A DNA stretch of 64,000 nt from Paramecium sonneborni. Taxonomy: Eukaryota; Ciliophora; Oligohymenophorea; Peniculida; Parameciidae. The notes beneath the pieces were generated by a model, which was given only the letters and a program-made list of their open reading frames with translations, did not search any database and was not told where the DNA came from. The stretch lies in assembly GCA_905182985.1 (NCBI GenBank), contig CAJJDN010000113.1:29081-93080 (forward strand). The letters are read 5' to 3'. Shown in pieces: positions 24,382 to 35,861 of this stretch (positions are counted from its first letter, which is position 1; every line of letters begins with the position of its first letter). The position numbers and the translations under genes were made by a program.

Positions 24382-24663
24382 TAATACTATTCTAAATCAT
24401 TTGAATTGAATCCAACCTCTTATTGTACAAGTTGATAATAAAAAAAATAAAATAGTCTCTTTAATTCTCTTATTTAAGTTTATAAATCAGATTAATTCAC
24501 CATTCTAGAAAATCAATTTCATCACTTTTAGAATTCTATATTTTAATATAAAGTATTTATATATTATATTGATTAATAAATATTAAGAGGTATTGAATTT
24601 AGCATAAAAATAAATATATATATAGATACAAATATATTTAGCATAAATAATAATAATATTTGC
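24382..24663. other. intergenic, no gene seen
   Basis: Spacer between convergent 3' ends. Confidence 0.4.
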
Positions 24664-25053
24664 TCATTAGATTAATATGACATTTTTTATATGTTCACCA
24701 GGTATGACAACACTGCCAACATAATATTTATCTTTCATAAAAAGATCATTGAATGCTTTGGCTTCATCAACTTTTTTTTATAATTCTTATTTATTTTCTT
24801 CAGTGGCTTTGTTGAAATTATTGTAAGCTTCTCTAATAGATTCATCATTTGTAAAATATTTGGCTGGGAATTGTGGAGTATAATGAAATTCAATATCTAG
24901 ATCTAATGGAGAAGGGTGAGTAGCTACAGAATGTTAAAGGATGATTGAAAAAGGCGATGAGATACATGAAAGTACTCCATAAATAACTCTATTGTCTGAG
25001 CAAATTACTTTGACACTTTTATTCAAGTATTAAGTTTAAGATTAATCACTCAT
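24664..25053 (-). CDS. Sm-like (LSm) protein with a long internal insert
   Basis: Intronless 129-aa protein, ATG 25053 to TGA 24666-24664. Sm1-like start: YLNKSVKVICSDNRVIYGVL, matching the L...V.V...DGR...G.L pattern of LSm8/NAA38-type proteins. Sm2-like end: YYVGSVVIPGEHIKNVIL, matching the I.G..I..I pattern. Between the two motifs lie about 75 residues, many charged (TEENKQELQKKVDEAK), where Sm proteins normally have 15-30. LSm proteins form RNA-binding rings in splicing and decay; LSm8/NAA38-like is my best guess. It sits 24 bp from the end of the next minus gene. Confidence 0.72.
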
Positions 25054-25077
25054 TTAATTAATTTAATAATTCAAATA

Positions 25078-25772
25078 TCACTTATCTTCATCCGAAGAGT
25101 TTTCATCATCACTACCTTTTCTTACTTTAATCATACCATATCTTAAAAGTCTAATAAAATAATTTCTTTTATAAATTACATATGTGCTAAAGTACCTGTT
25201 TCAAAAGTATCTCTTCCTCCCATTTCTTCGAATCCTACAATTCTATTTTTTAATACTCCATTAACAAATAAGCATACTGTTGGTAGTACTTGTATTTATA
25301 ATTTATTTACAAAAAAGGGTGCCTTTTCTGCATTCAAACTATAAAATTTAGTTTCAGGATGTCTATTAAAAATTAAAACAATATTTTACTATTATGAAAT
25401 AGCTAATAAATGTTTGTCCATAATTTTACATCTTTCAAAATCACGATGAAAGAAATGTACAACACTAAATTCTGATTTAGTAACAGATGGTAAGAATTCT
25501 TCTTCAACAATTTCTCTATATTCTCCAAATCCTTAATTCTTTTTAAGCATAGCTTCTTATAATTCTTTAGCTCTTTGTTCTCTCATTTTTTTTAACATTT
25601 CTTTTAAATCTTCATCATCACAATCGTCTTCGTCTTCTTCTTCATAATATCTTCTTGCTGCTCTTCTTCTCTCTTCTTCCTATTATTTTGCTTATTATTC
25701 TTTCATTTTATCTTTAATAGCTTTCTCCATTACAGATTCTACCAACATGTTACCCATCAAAGAATTACTCAT
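25078..25772 (-). CDS. TXNDC9/phosducin-like thioredoxin-fold protein
   Basis: Phosducin-like/TXNDC9 family member, thought to help the CCT chaperonin fold tubulin and actin. ATG 25772, TGA 25080-25078. N-terminal helical part: VESVMEKAIKDKMKEQQ, then acidic DEDDCDDEDLKEMLKKM. Thioredoxin fold: GFGEYREIVEEEFLPSVTKS, FSVVHFFHRDFERCKIMDKH with no CxxC motif, FYSLNAEKAPFFVNKL, and LPTVCLFVNGVLKNRIVGF followed by EEMGGRDTF. Absence of the CxxC pair is normal for this family. One 29-nt intron near the end links LAHI to LLRYGMIKVRKG; the tail is acidic. The family is important in cilia-bearing cells. Confidence 0.86.
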
Positions 25773-25847
25773 TTTTATTTAAATTTAAACTAATGTCGAT
25801 CAAACAAAAAATGTATTAATATTTACATAAAAAAATATCTCATTCAT

Positions 25848-26215
25848 TCATTCATCATCATCTTCATCTCTTACTTTATGTTTTTACATATATTATCTAA
25901 CCAATTATTTCGTTTTTAATAATCTTGTTTATGTTATCTTTATTATAGGTTTCATAGGATTGAATTTTTAATGATGAGATCTATTCAAATTATTATAAAA
26001 TCTCACCTACACTAACTAGGTGTTCTTGTTCCTATTATTTAACTCATTCTTTTAAATAATCTTTGACCCTTGCTATGATTCGCATTCTCTTGTAAAAAAC
26101 GAAGATATGATTCATGTTCTTCCTAATTCCAATGGCCTGCTTTCTTCTAAATATTTTTCGAACTCTCCTGCATATCGCTTTAAGATTTTGTTACTTCTGA
26201 ATCATTCTATGCCAT
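25848..26215 (-). CDS. Myb/SANT-type DNA-binding protein (short)
   Basis: About 113 aa. ATG 26215, TGA 25850-25848. One domain: GHWNQEEHESYLRFLQENAN, KGQRLFKRMSQIIGTRTPSQ and CRSHHQKFNPMKP. A 26-nt intron interrupts the Arg codon of SQCR, at exactly the point where the plus-strand paralogue at 4193-4950 has its 29-nt intron. The tail is basic then acidic (KHKVRDEDDDE), with no Q-rich region. Probably a nuclear DNA-binding factor. Confidence 0.8.
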
Positions 26216-26338
26216 TACTTTGATATTTAAATTAAATATATATTCCAAGATTTTATTAGTATTCTGAATCATTTAATATCATACATCTGTTTATTCAGAT
26301 TTTCATCTCTACATTCCCTATCTTCTTCTCTATCAACA

Positions 26339-26566
26339 TCATTCATTTCCATTATCTACTTTTCGCTCTTAACTCTCTTTTTCTATATCATTCTTTAGAA
26401 TTCTCTTATTTTCAGAATCTCTTATTTTACATATTAACTTTTTATATATATTACAATAAACGTATAATAGTATTTGTTTTCGAATTATTATCTCATTAAT
26501 AGGAGATAATTGAAGCTAGAATACTATCAATTTTAATCTTAATTTAAGAGTGATCATAATTGACAT
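26339..26566 (-). CDS. small ORF, doubtful
   Basis: 75-codon frame with no intron, ATG 26566 to TGA 26341-26339: hydrophobic/basic N-terminal half (LRLKLIVFQLQLSPI), charged C-terminal half (IRDSENKRILKNDIEKE). An overlapping frame is also open. Could be a leader part of the Myb gene, a small gene, or chance. Confidence 0.3.
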
Positions 26567-26678
26567 TATTGCCTCAATTATTTTACTCACAAATTAATTT
26601 AATTTATCTTTTTATATTTCTATATTTCACTTTATATACATATATTATGAATAATACACACTTTTCATCTATCATCAT

Positions 26679-27221
26679 TCATTTTATTTGAAGTACAATG
26701 TCGTTACTCATTGATCGAAACAAAGCTACACTTTCTTTAAATTTCTATGGATTCTAATATGCCTTTTCATTCTCTTTTAAAACCCAAATTAAAAAGGTTA
26801 TTATACACCCCTCAACAATTATAAATAGCAAAAATATTATTGTTTTTAATGTTGCAAACACTACTTAATTATTAATATCATCTCTAAAATAGAAACACTC
26901 TTGATTAAATTCCAAGGAAAAGTAGTACACTTACACTAGAATATGATAAAGACTTAATCCAACGATAGAGCTTATAAAAATTGAATAGATAATGAGTTGG
27001 CAGAATTAAGCTCTTAATCTAACCTATTATTGAAACTTCTTATGAATCTTTTTTTGTTAAATTATTATTTCAATTACAGCAATCAAAATCACTCCAAAAT
27101 ACATTATTATATCAACATAAAAGTATTTTTGTTTCGTTTTATTAAGGAAACATTTCCCATTTACAGATAATTCTAGTGATACAAATAATAACATAATAAT
27201 TAAAAAGAAAATCATTCTCAT
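26679..27221 (-). CDS. polytopic membrane protein, unknown
   Basis: Intronless 180-aa ORF, ATG 27221 to TGA 26681-26679. Hydropathy by eye shows an N-terminal hydrophobic helix (MIFFLIIMLLFVSLEL), then VDIIMYFGVILIAVIEIII, LIIYSIFISSIVGLSL and TIIFLLFIIVEGCIITFLIW: four membrane segments, with basic loops between the second and third. Short polar C-terminus. No family recognised. A few in-frame codons without a stop precede the chosen ATG. Confidence 0.55.
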
Positions 27222-28123
27222 TCTTCTTTATTTCTTCTTCGTTAAATTTTTTGACTAAAATAGCAGCACGTCAACATCCTCAATCTAATTTGCTACTAAC
27301 ATAAAATTTTCAAGTAAATTATTGAATTAATTTTTAATAAATAAAATATTAATCTAAAACTCATTACATCTTAAATTAAATTCTGTTTTTTACTTATTTT
27401 AATAACCATTCTATCAATTATAAAAACTTACTTGAAATTGTATAATGATTTAGTAAAAAAACATATTTAAATAATATTTTAATAACGTAGTTAACTATTT
27501 AAAATTCATTTTAACATGAATAATAATATAAATATTAATTGAATGCATTAAATTCCATATTGATTAAATAATATTTCAATTCATCATATGATTAATTTGA
27601 AAAACATCAAGTATTAATTTTTCTAAAATAATTTAGAGTTTATCTTATTAATTTTGATTAGTACATTTAGTTTGCCTATTTAATGATATTTAATAATTAT
27701 TTTATTTCATATAAAAATAAATAATATAAGCTAAAAGAGCCTTCAAGATGGAGTTTAATTCAATGAAAGATTTAAAGAAGAAGTCTCAAATTTTTTGATA
27801 TAATAACTTAAACAAAAATTAAGATGTTTTTGATGAAGTTATATTGGATTGAAAAGAGTGGATGTAACTTTTAAAACTTGAATGGTAAAAATAAGGGAGA
27901 TATGTATTTTTTTTTAAGAATAACATATAGGATTTAAATCATAAGATTAAATGTGTGCACTAGTATAAGATTTAAATTAATTTTAGAGATAAAATAATAT
28001 TTACAGGGTTGATATTTTAAATAATTAGAAAAGTGAGGGTGTTTTAACATAAAGTTGTTTTTGATTTATTTTATTATTATTTACAATATAGAGTAAGGAT
28101 TTTAATTAGTTAATATAATTATA
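27222..28123. other. intergenic, no gene supported
   Basis: About 900 bases, AT-rich. Short open frames occur (for example from an ATG near 27749) but none is convincing. Confidence 0.5.
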
Positions 28124-29504
28124 ATGAAAAACTTTACTGTTTTTGAGAAGTTGGGAGAAGGTATTATAATTTTGATAAATACTTATTAATTTAGGTTCAT
28201 TCTCAACAGTGTTAAGAGTAAAACGGTAATCTGATCAATAAGAATATGCAATGAAAAAAGTGAGGATGGGATAATTAAAGGAGAAAGAGAAAGAGAATTC
28301 ACTTAATGAGATTCGTATACTGGCAAGCATTTCGCATCCTAATATAATAGCTTATAAAGAAGCATTTTATGATGAACAATCTTAAAGTCTATGTGTAGTG
28401 ATGGAGTATGCTGATTAAGGTGATTTACAATAATAAATTCAATAACATATACAAAAGAAGTAATTCATATAGGAAATGGAAATTTGGAAAATGATATATT
28501 AAATGACTGTTGGTATTCTATTGATTTAATTCATAGCATTACGAACGTTACATTAGATGAAAATTTTACATAGAGATTTGAAGTCTGCAAATGTATTTCT
28601 TCACTAAGGGAATTATAAATTAGGAGATATGAATGTATCCAAAGTAGCTAAAAAGGATTTGGTTTATACTCAAACAGGAACTCCATATTATGCAAGTCCT
28701 GAAGTATGGAGAGATCAACCTTATGATGCAAAAAGTGATATATGGAGTTTAGGGTGTGTGGCCTATGAAATGGCTGCACTTAAACCTCCTTTTAGAGCTT
28801 AAAATATGGAAGGATTATATAAAAAAGTATAAAGAGGATTATATGAACGAATACCATCTAAATTTAGTGGTGAATTAATGACTGTGATTGGTTTATGTTT
28901 ATAAGTACAAAGCAAATAAAGACCAACATGTGCCTAATTGCTTAGTAATCCTATTTTATTACGGAATGCTAGATAATTTATTATAGAAAGTAGAGTATCA
29001 TAATAAACACAATCTTCTTAAGCTGGTTCTAATGTTCTTTTGTAAACTATTAAGTTACCAAAAAATTTAAAGCATTTAAAAGAGAAATTACCTAAATCTA
29101 AATATTTTATTGAAAGTGTAAATAAATCTTATGATGAAACTCAAGCTAATAGTTCATTTTTGCCATAAATAAATAATCCAAAAGAAATAAGACCAAATTG
29201 TTCAGTTCCACCCATTAAGAGTGATAGATATCAATAATAATAAATTTAGTAGAATTCTTTACATGAAGAAAGATCAAAATCAATTGCAAATTCAGTCTAA
29301 TTATTGGAAATGGAAAGAATAAGATAAAAAAAACTATTGGAAAAATAATAGAATTTAAAGATAAGCATAATTCATCAAAATGCTATTCCATATATAAATA
29401 GTTCTTCTTCCTAAATTTAAAATTTGTATGCAAACAAACAACACAATATTAGAGAGGCTCAAAAATAATATATAGAAGCACCGAAGCCTATATGGTGGGG
29501 ATGA
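28124..29504 (+). CDS. NEK-family protein kinase
   Basis: Ser/Thr kinase of the NIMA-related (NEK) group, large in ciliates and tied to cilia and the cell cycle. ATG 28124, TGA 29502-29504, about 440 aa. Order of motifs: FTVFEKLGEG.SFSTV (Gly loop), YAMKKVRM (Lys), NEIRILASISHPNIIAYKEA, VVMEYADQGDLQQ, ILHRDLKSANVFL with the catalytic HRD, KLGDMNVSKVAKK (DLN/DMN in place of DFG, common in ciliate NEKs), TGTPYYASPEVW and SDIWSLGCVAYEMAAL. The 150-aa tail is basic/Gln-rich. Introns 28161-28194 (34 nt) and 28513-28536 (24 nt). The second has a length divisible by three and no in-frame TGA, so its retention would only add eight residues. Confidence 0.92.
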
Positions 29505-29565
29505 TAATGTATTTAATTATTTTATTGATTCTCAATATTATGATTTGATATATATAGTTAATTTT

Positions 29566-30229
29566 ATGTTATATTAAACTAATAAGATTAAGGTACTTGT
29601 TATTGGAGATAAACCTTAAGAAAAAACTCGTTTATTATACAGTTACGTTAATGGCAGACCTCCATAAGAATATTGTCATATTGTTTTTGACAATCATATC
29701 ATTAAGTTCTAAATTAATGGAGAAGAATATATGGTGCATTTATGGTAGAATTTAATAAATAATTTTATTTAAGGGATTCAGCTGGACAAGAACGTTATGA
29801 AAGGTTAAGAGAACTATCTTATAAAGATAAAGATATTTTTTTAATTTGTTTTTCTATGGCTTGTAAATTTAGTTTCTAAAATGCTATTTTAAAGGTATAA
29901 AAAGTATATAAATTTAGTGGTAAAACGAAGTTTCTCAATATGAAAATAAAAATGGAGTAACTATGATGTTAGGGTTAAAAAGTGAAGAAAGAGATTTATT
30001 CTATTAGTCACTTGAAAATGATCATGTAAATGAGACAATTAGATCAATGGGATTATAATATAGAGAGGTTAATTTAAATACTTTGGAAGGATTAACAGAA
30101 GCCTTTAATGAGTGCATAAAAATAGTAATTGATAAAAGATAGGAGCATGTATAGTTATAGTTATAAAAATAAAATTTGATTTAAGTAAGATAATAAAAAA
30201 AGCAATCATCAGAATGTTAATTACAATGA
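29566..30229 (+). CDS. Rho/Ras-like small GTPase with degenerate P-loop
   Basis: Small GTPase fold: [20 protein letters not shown] at the start, [20 protein letters not shown] with an intact DxxGQE switch II, then [20 protein letters not shown]. The P-loop reads GDKPQEKT where GxxxxGK(S/T) is expected: the second Gly is Glu. The TKxD/NKxD base-binding motif is replaced near [14 protein letters not shown] 29566; introns of about 29 nt (inside LW|D) and 23 nt; stop TGA 30227-30229, unless a further 28-nt intron moves it to 30258-30260. The loss of key residues suggests weak or no GTP hydrolysis. C-terminus is Gln/Lys-rich with no CaaX box. Confidence 0.75.
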
Positions 30230-30256
30230 TATATTAATTATTTAAATATCTTATAA

Positions 30257-31410
30257 ATGAATGAATAATTTCGAAAGTTTCTATTAAATCAAGAAAAACC
30301 AGAAGTATAATAAAAGAAATCAGAGAATGTACCAGCAATAAGATTGAAATAATAATCTAAAAGAAAGACTAATGTAGATTTAGGTTAAGAGACTTTTGTT
30401 TAAAAGAAGATAAAATAAGATGAAAAGGAAGATAAGAAACAACCTAATTTAATGGAAAAATTATAAATGAATCCTATTGATTTAGTAAAATGCACTAAAT
30501 AATACTCATATGGCAATTATAAAAAATATTACCATTTAAGATTACAACAAAAGTGGGAAGATCCAAGATTAACAGTTTTAGATAGTTGTTATTTTGCTGA
30601 TAAATCAATTTTAGATATAGGTTGTAATGATGGAACATTGACTTTATTAATAGCACTTAAGTATAAAATTGATTATTATTAAGACATTATCCAAAATTGA
30701 TTAGAGGAATAGATATTGATTATACATTGATTAATAAAGCAATTGAATAAATGGTTCATTTAGATGATTAATAAAAGAAAATTTAGAAATAAGAGTTTAA
30801 ACCAATTATTGAGGATTTACCAGTGAGTTTTGAAAAATATATGGAATAACCTAGTTATTATTAATAATAATATTAGTATCTAAAGCTATAGAATAATAGT
30901 ACATTAATTAGGCAATTGAAGATGTGAATAAATAATAAAAGGAAAGCAGTATTTTTATTTAATTATATAGCAAAGGACAATACATTTCCACATAATGTTT
31001 ATTTTCGAGTTTAAAATATTATTGGTAATAGAAAGTATGATGAGAAGTATGATACAATATTATGTTTATCAATAACGAAATGGATTCATTTAAATTTTGG
31101 AGATATTGGTATCAAGAGATTATTTAAGACTATAATTAATTCTTTAAATGTAGGTGGTCATTTGATTTTAGAACCTCAAGAATGGAAGAGTTATAAAAAG
31201 AAGAAATACTATAGTCCTGAATTTAAGTAGAATTATAAGGAGATATAATTAAAACCGCATGATTTCTCTAAAATATTAGAGTAAGAATACAATTTGAAAT
31301 TAATTTAAACAATAAATCCAGATGATGAAAGTGCAATTAAGAAATCTAAGAGTACATTTAGAAGACCAATAATGATTTTTTTAAAACAGAATGAGAAATC
31401 GAATTAATGA
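30257..31410 (+). CDS. Bin3/MEPCE-type RNA methylphosphate capping enzyme
   Basis: SAM-dependent methyltransferase of the Bin3 family, which puts a methyl group on the 5' gamma-phosphate of small RNAs such as 7SK or U6. ATG 30257, TGA 31408-31410. Landmarks: [13 protein letters not shown] (family YGNY motif), [19 protein letters not shown] (SAM site), [49 protein letters not shown] and [17 protein letters not shown], the typical end of the domain. Three introns (23, 23 and 22 nt) restore a single frame. In this family the protein can bind and hold the RNA after capping. Nothing seems missing. Confidence 0.92.
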
Positions 31411-31423
31411 ATATATGTATAAT

Positions 31424-33716
31424 TCATAACATATATATAAAATCATCCTCTATTAACAATTCATTGTCATTTTTTGGAGACTGGACTAATTTATCAAAAG
31501 CTAAATGGAAATTAAAATATATTATTATACCTATAATGGATAAATTTTCTTATAAAACTTCTTCTTATCTTAATTCTAAAGGTTGAATAGAATTTTATTG
31601 TAATGTCTTATCATGAGTGGAAAGTTACTTTTAAATATGTGGATTAATTTTGATGATGTTATTATTATGACTATCTTAATTATAATATTATTATTAAATA
31701 AGTTCTTCAAGTTTTTAAAGTTCATCAATTTCTTAATCATCATCCTCTAAATATTATTATTACATAAGATTCTCAAAGAAATTTGGATCTATATTATTTT
31801 GATTATGAATGAGTATGATTTCAGACTTAATATAATTAGTTTCTTATTAATATTCTTAATGTTATTATTAATCAGGTTATAATTCTTCTTCATTTTAATT
31901 GGATTTAAGCATGGAAGATGAAAATTAATCCATCATCATTTTTTCAATATCGTTGAGATTAATATTTGTTTATTGTTTATTATTTTGATTTTGATAATTT
32001 TCATCTTAGTAAAATTACTGTGCCATAAGTTCTTCTAATTATTATGTTTCATTTAATTATTTATTTTAAAGAACAGGTAATCGTTCACTACTTTAATCAT
32101 TACTTTTCAAATAATCACTAGATCTAATAGTTTGTATTTTATCAAGACTTCCACTATGCATAATTGATTTATATTGTTGACTTGTTTAATTAATTGGAGG
32201 TTTATGCATTTAATTTTTTACTACTTAATCTGGAATTCCATTTACAGATATTTTAGCACTTACAGTTGCTCCTTCTTTTGGTCTAATCAATCCATTTTCA
32301 ACCAAAGCATTTTTATCTTTCTATATATGATTTATTCCTTTCTCTTTAATTTCAGCTACTATTTGTATCTTTTTTGTAACTACATTACAAATATCATTAT
32401 GAGATAAGAGTTATGTTTCTTATAAATTCTCAGTTCTATTGAAATCTTAATGAAAAGACTTTATTTATTATAGAACTTGTTAAAACTTACTTGAATCAGG
32501 ATTATTGCTCCTTCTTATTGAAATTGATAAACCATTATGCATACTATAACTTGACATATTGCTATTTTATAATTTAAATGATTTTCTATCATCATGTTTT
32601 GTATGATACTGTCTTCTTGTTGAAATTACAACAGATTTTAATGGTTCAGTTTCAAGATCTTATATTTTTATTAATAGATACTTCGAAAAGCAGAGTGAGT
32701 TAGTAATTGACTTGGAGTTGATCGTTCTTTTGGATTCAATTTAAAGATCTAATTAAAAATCTACTAAATATCTTCTTATCTAGTAATACGTTTGAATTGA
32801 AATAATTCTATTTAACAATATCATAATCATTACATCCTTTATTAATAGAGTTGCGAATCTATTCCAAAGTAATGTCAGCAGATATATGGTGCCAAGGTGG
32901 CATTTTTGTGAGCATCTCCACAAATATGCAACCTGCACTCCAAACATCCGAATATTAAGAGTATTCTTAGCCATTGAAGCATTCAGGTGCACTGTACATG
33001 GATAGTTTATATTTGTTTAGTATGTATATATCACTTAATTTGGCATTTGCTTCTCCATCAACTAAGACATTAGAAGTTTTAAGATTCCTTGTTTAAATTC
33101 ATCGATACCTATGTAGTATACCTTCAGTATGAAGATATTCCAATCCTTACAATATTTGTTTCATAAACATAATAGCTAGTTAAGGTGAGAATGAACTGAA
33201 CTTTTGTAGAAGCCAACTAATAGATCCTCCACTTTCATAGGGCATTAGTATTTTGATTTCATTTTAGATTACTTCATTATTGAATACTGAGTAATCCCAA
33301 CCTATAATTTGATGGATATTCTTGAATTCTAATCGTTTAAGTGTATCAACAATGCTGGTCACGTTGTCAAAATCATCTTCTGAACTTAGTTTGAACTATA
33401 ATCATGGAAGTTATTACAATTTTCAATGCTAATAGTTACCCATTAGTTGTATTTAATGCAGAGTATACATTACATCCCTCTTAAATCAATTCGCCTTAAA
33501 TATAATCATAAACATTGTTCTACAATTGATTATTACTTATCTTACTTCTTCTCCATCCTCTTCCCCTTATTCTTCACCCTATTAGTCTGGAAAGTCCTCA
33601 TTATTTGACTCTCATATTTGAATATGCTATACTTTCATACTCTTATCACTCAACTCTTTTCGATGAGCCACTTTTACTTCTTCATTTTTCTTTTTATAGC
33701 ACGGAGCTGTACCCAT
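31424..33716 (-). CDS. STE11-like protein kinase lacking catalytic Asp (likely pseudokinase)
   Basis: Kinase fold of the MAPKKK (STE11) type with a long Q/N-rich tail. ATG 33716, TGA 31426-31424. Motifs: the Gly loop is degraded (LIQEGCNVYSAL), the ALKIV Lys is present, MPYESGGSISWLL, LEYLHTEGILHRNLKTSNVL with HRN in place of HRD (codon at 33086-33084), LSDIYILNKYKL in place of DFG, YSAPECF and SDVWSAGCIFVEML. It carries about seven introns of 19-30 nt; the one before HRN is 21 nt. The kinase part is followed by about 350 residues rich in Gln, Asn and acidic runs. With three catalytic elements altered, a regulatory rather than phosphotransfer role is likely. Confidence 0.8.
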
Positions 33717-34067
33717 TATAAATTATTATATAATAAACCAATTCAAATTATATATGAATTTAATACAAATCATGATTTGAATTAGATAATTATTACATTT
33801 TCAAAACATTATTTTATAAATGATAACTCTCTTGATTTCAAATTAATCGTTTCACGAGAGAAATCAATAAATAAAGATAAGAATCTACTTTAATCAATCT
33901 CATTTAATTTAACAACTATCTATAAATAATTCATATAATAAAGAATTTTGAAATACGTACTAAATAAGTATTTGATATAATTAATATTATTAACACATCC
34001 AGTTCTAGTTTCTAAGTTGAGTGATAATCTAAATATTAATGTTTATATATATTAATTAATTATATTT
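33717..34067. other. intergenic between divergent genes, no gene seen
   Basis: About 350 bases, AT-rich, no coding signal; carries the 5' regulatory regions of the kinase and of the gene at 34068. Confidence 0.5.
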
Positions 34068-35354
34068 ATGGACGAGTCATAATTCAATTCTTTATAGAAA
34101 ACTATAATCATTCCTCCTAGAACACTTCATTAAACTATATTATAAGAGTATAACAATCCAAATCCTAACTTCTCTTAATTTATACATCAAACTTAAAACA
34201 ATCCTTGTTTAATCAACGGTGAATTAATTCCCATCTTTATCGTTTACGAATCTGATGTTAATCTTTCACATTCATTTCAACTCAAAAAAGATAATCAAAT
34301 TATGAGATGTTATCCATCTTATTATTAAACTGATCTCTATGTTCATAATACATATATAGAAACTAAAAAATAAACCTTATAAGACAACAAAGTTATATAT
34401 TGTAAGATTCTTGAAATCAATATCAATGAGGAATACCTTGAGTCAGAAATCGAATTAATTATCTTTGGAACCTATGAATAGTAGTATTAGTATAAGGGTA
34501 TCAAATATATTTTGAGAAATGAAATTCCCAAAGAATAATATAAATAATTACAATATCAACATACAATCAAAGTCACTATTAGCAATGCATTTGATTTACA
34601 ATATAATTATTTTGGGAACACTATTAAAATGAACATTGTTTTTAAAATTCAATAACATACATCATTAGATTAAATTGAAATGGATTTTCTTTTAAGTGAA
34701 AGTTCAATGGTGTGGAAGGATGTTGGCATTAATAGAATTGTACCAAAATGCATGTTATAAAATATATCCATAAATAAATAATACCTTAATAATGAAGAAG
34801 GTTACATTGAAGTACTATTAGATTGGCCAGCTATGTTATAAAATGAACAATTATAACCAGATCTACCATCAAGAAGGTTGAGCATTGTATAAGTTAATCC
34901 AGTATTAGAAATTAAAACACCTCTTTATATTAGATGGGGATTGTAAAAATATACTAAATGCTGTACCATTCTATGGAAAGTTAAACCAATATAAACTATT
35001 GGAGGAGAAATTAAAGAGGTTGTAAGATATAAGGATTCATAAAATTAAGAATATTTAGCATTAAAAATAGTTCTAATCAATTATTCTGGGAAAGAACATG
35101 AAATAATATTTTGTCCTCCTTCTTAAATATTTGGAAAGAAACTTAATTAAAAAAAAGATTAACCTTTAGTGGTTTTAGGTATCACCTTGTCCAAAGAATA
35201 AAATTTAGGAATCTTATAGCCAAATTAAATATGTGAAACAATTCTAAGAGTTCAATTAATTAATAATGGAATTTTAAATATGCAACAGATCAATCTAAAA
35301 ATAGATAATTAATTAACTGAGTTAAGTTTGAATTTTTTATATTCTCATCAATGA
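34068..35354 (+). CDS. unknown beta-rich protein, 428 aa
   Basis: Intronless ORF, ATG 34068 to TGA 35352-35354. Not recognised. No signal peptide or membrane segment. Alternating hydrophobic patterns suggest repeated beta sandwiches: HTIKVTISNAFDLQYNYFG, NTIKMNIVFKIQQH, EGYIEVLLDWPAML, NPVLEIKTPLYIRWGL, and CETILRVQLINNG. The pattern of paired strands is like that of trafficking or adaptor proteins, but no diagnostic motif was found. Confidence 0.72.
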
Positions 35355-35861
35355 TTGGAGATAATTTAATATGTATCAAAATATTTTGTATTTTTATTTT
35401 TATAATAATTATAATAACTCTTATTAGTATTAATCAATAATGTTATCAATAATGTGTTTGTACTTTAGATTGCAAATTATTAATTTATTTTATTGTTTTT
35501 TATGAAAAAATTTAAGTGACTAAATGAAAATTATTAGTTTTTTGAATTATAATTCTAAATTGTCTTTTTATTAATTAAAAGATACAAAAAATTTAAGAAA
35601 TTTAAATTTTGATTCCATTTAAGTAAATTAGGTTAATTTTTTAGTTGTTGTAATTTTATAGTATAAAGTTTTAATGTGTAAAATAACAAATTAGAAATGA
35701 TATAATAATTTAATTTGTTTGATATGTAAGACAATGATATAAATGATATGAATTGTTTGGTTTAGAGTTTATATGAAAATAGTTATTATAGAGTGAAAAA
35801 TATAAATAGAAAAGGAAATATAAAATAATTAATCTAACTAAAAGTAATTTCAAAAATTAAA
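35355..35861. other. intergenic, no gene seen
   Basis: About 500 bases of AT-rich spacer between two plus-strand genes. Confidence 0.5.

Noticed and set aside
32174..32992. ORFs on either strand inside 31.4-33.7 kb
   Set aside because: Shadows of the spliced STE11-like kinase gene; composition is low complexity.
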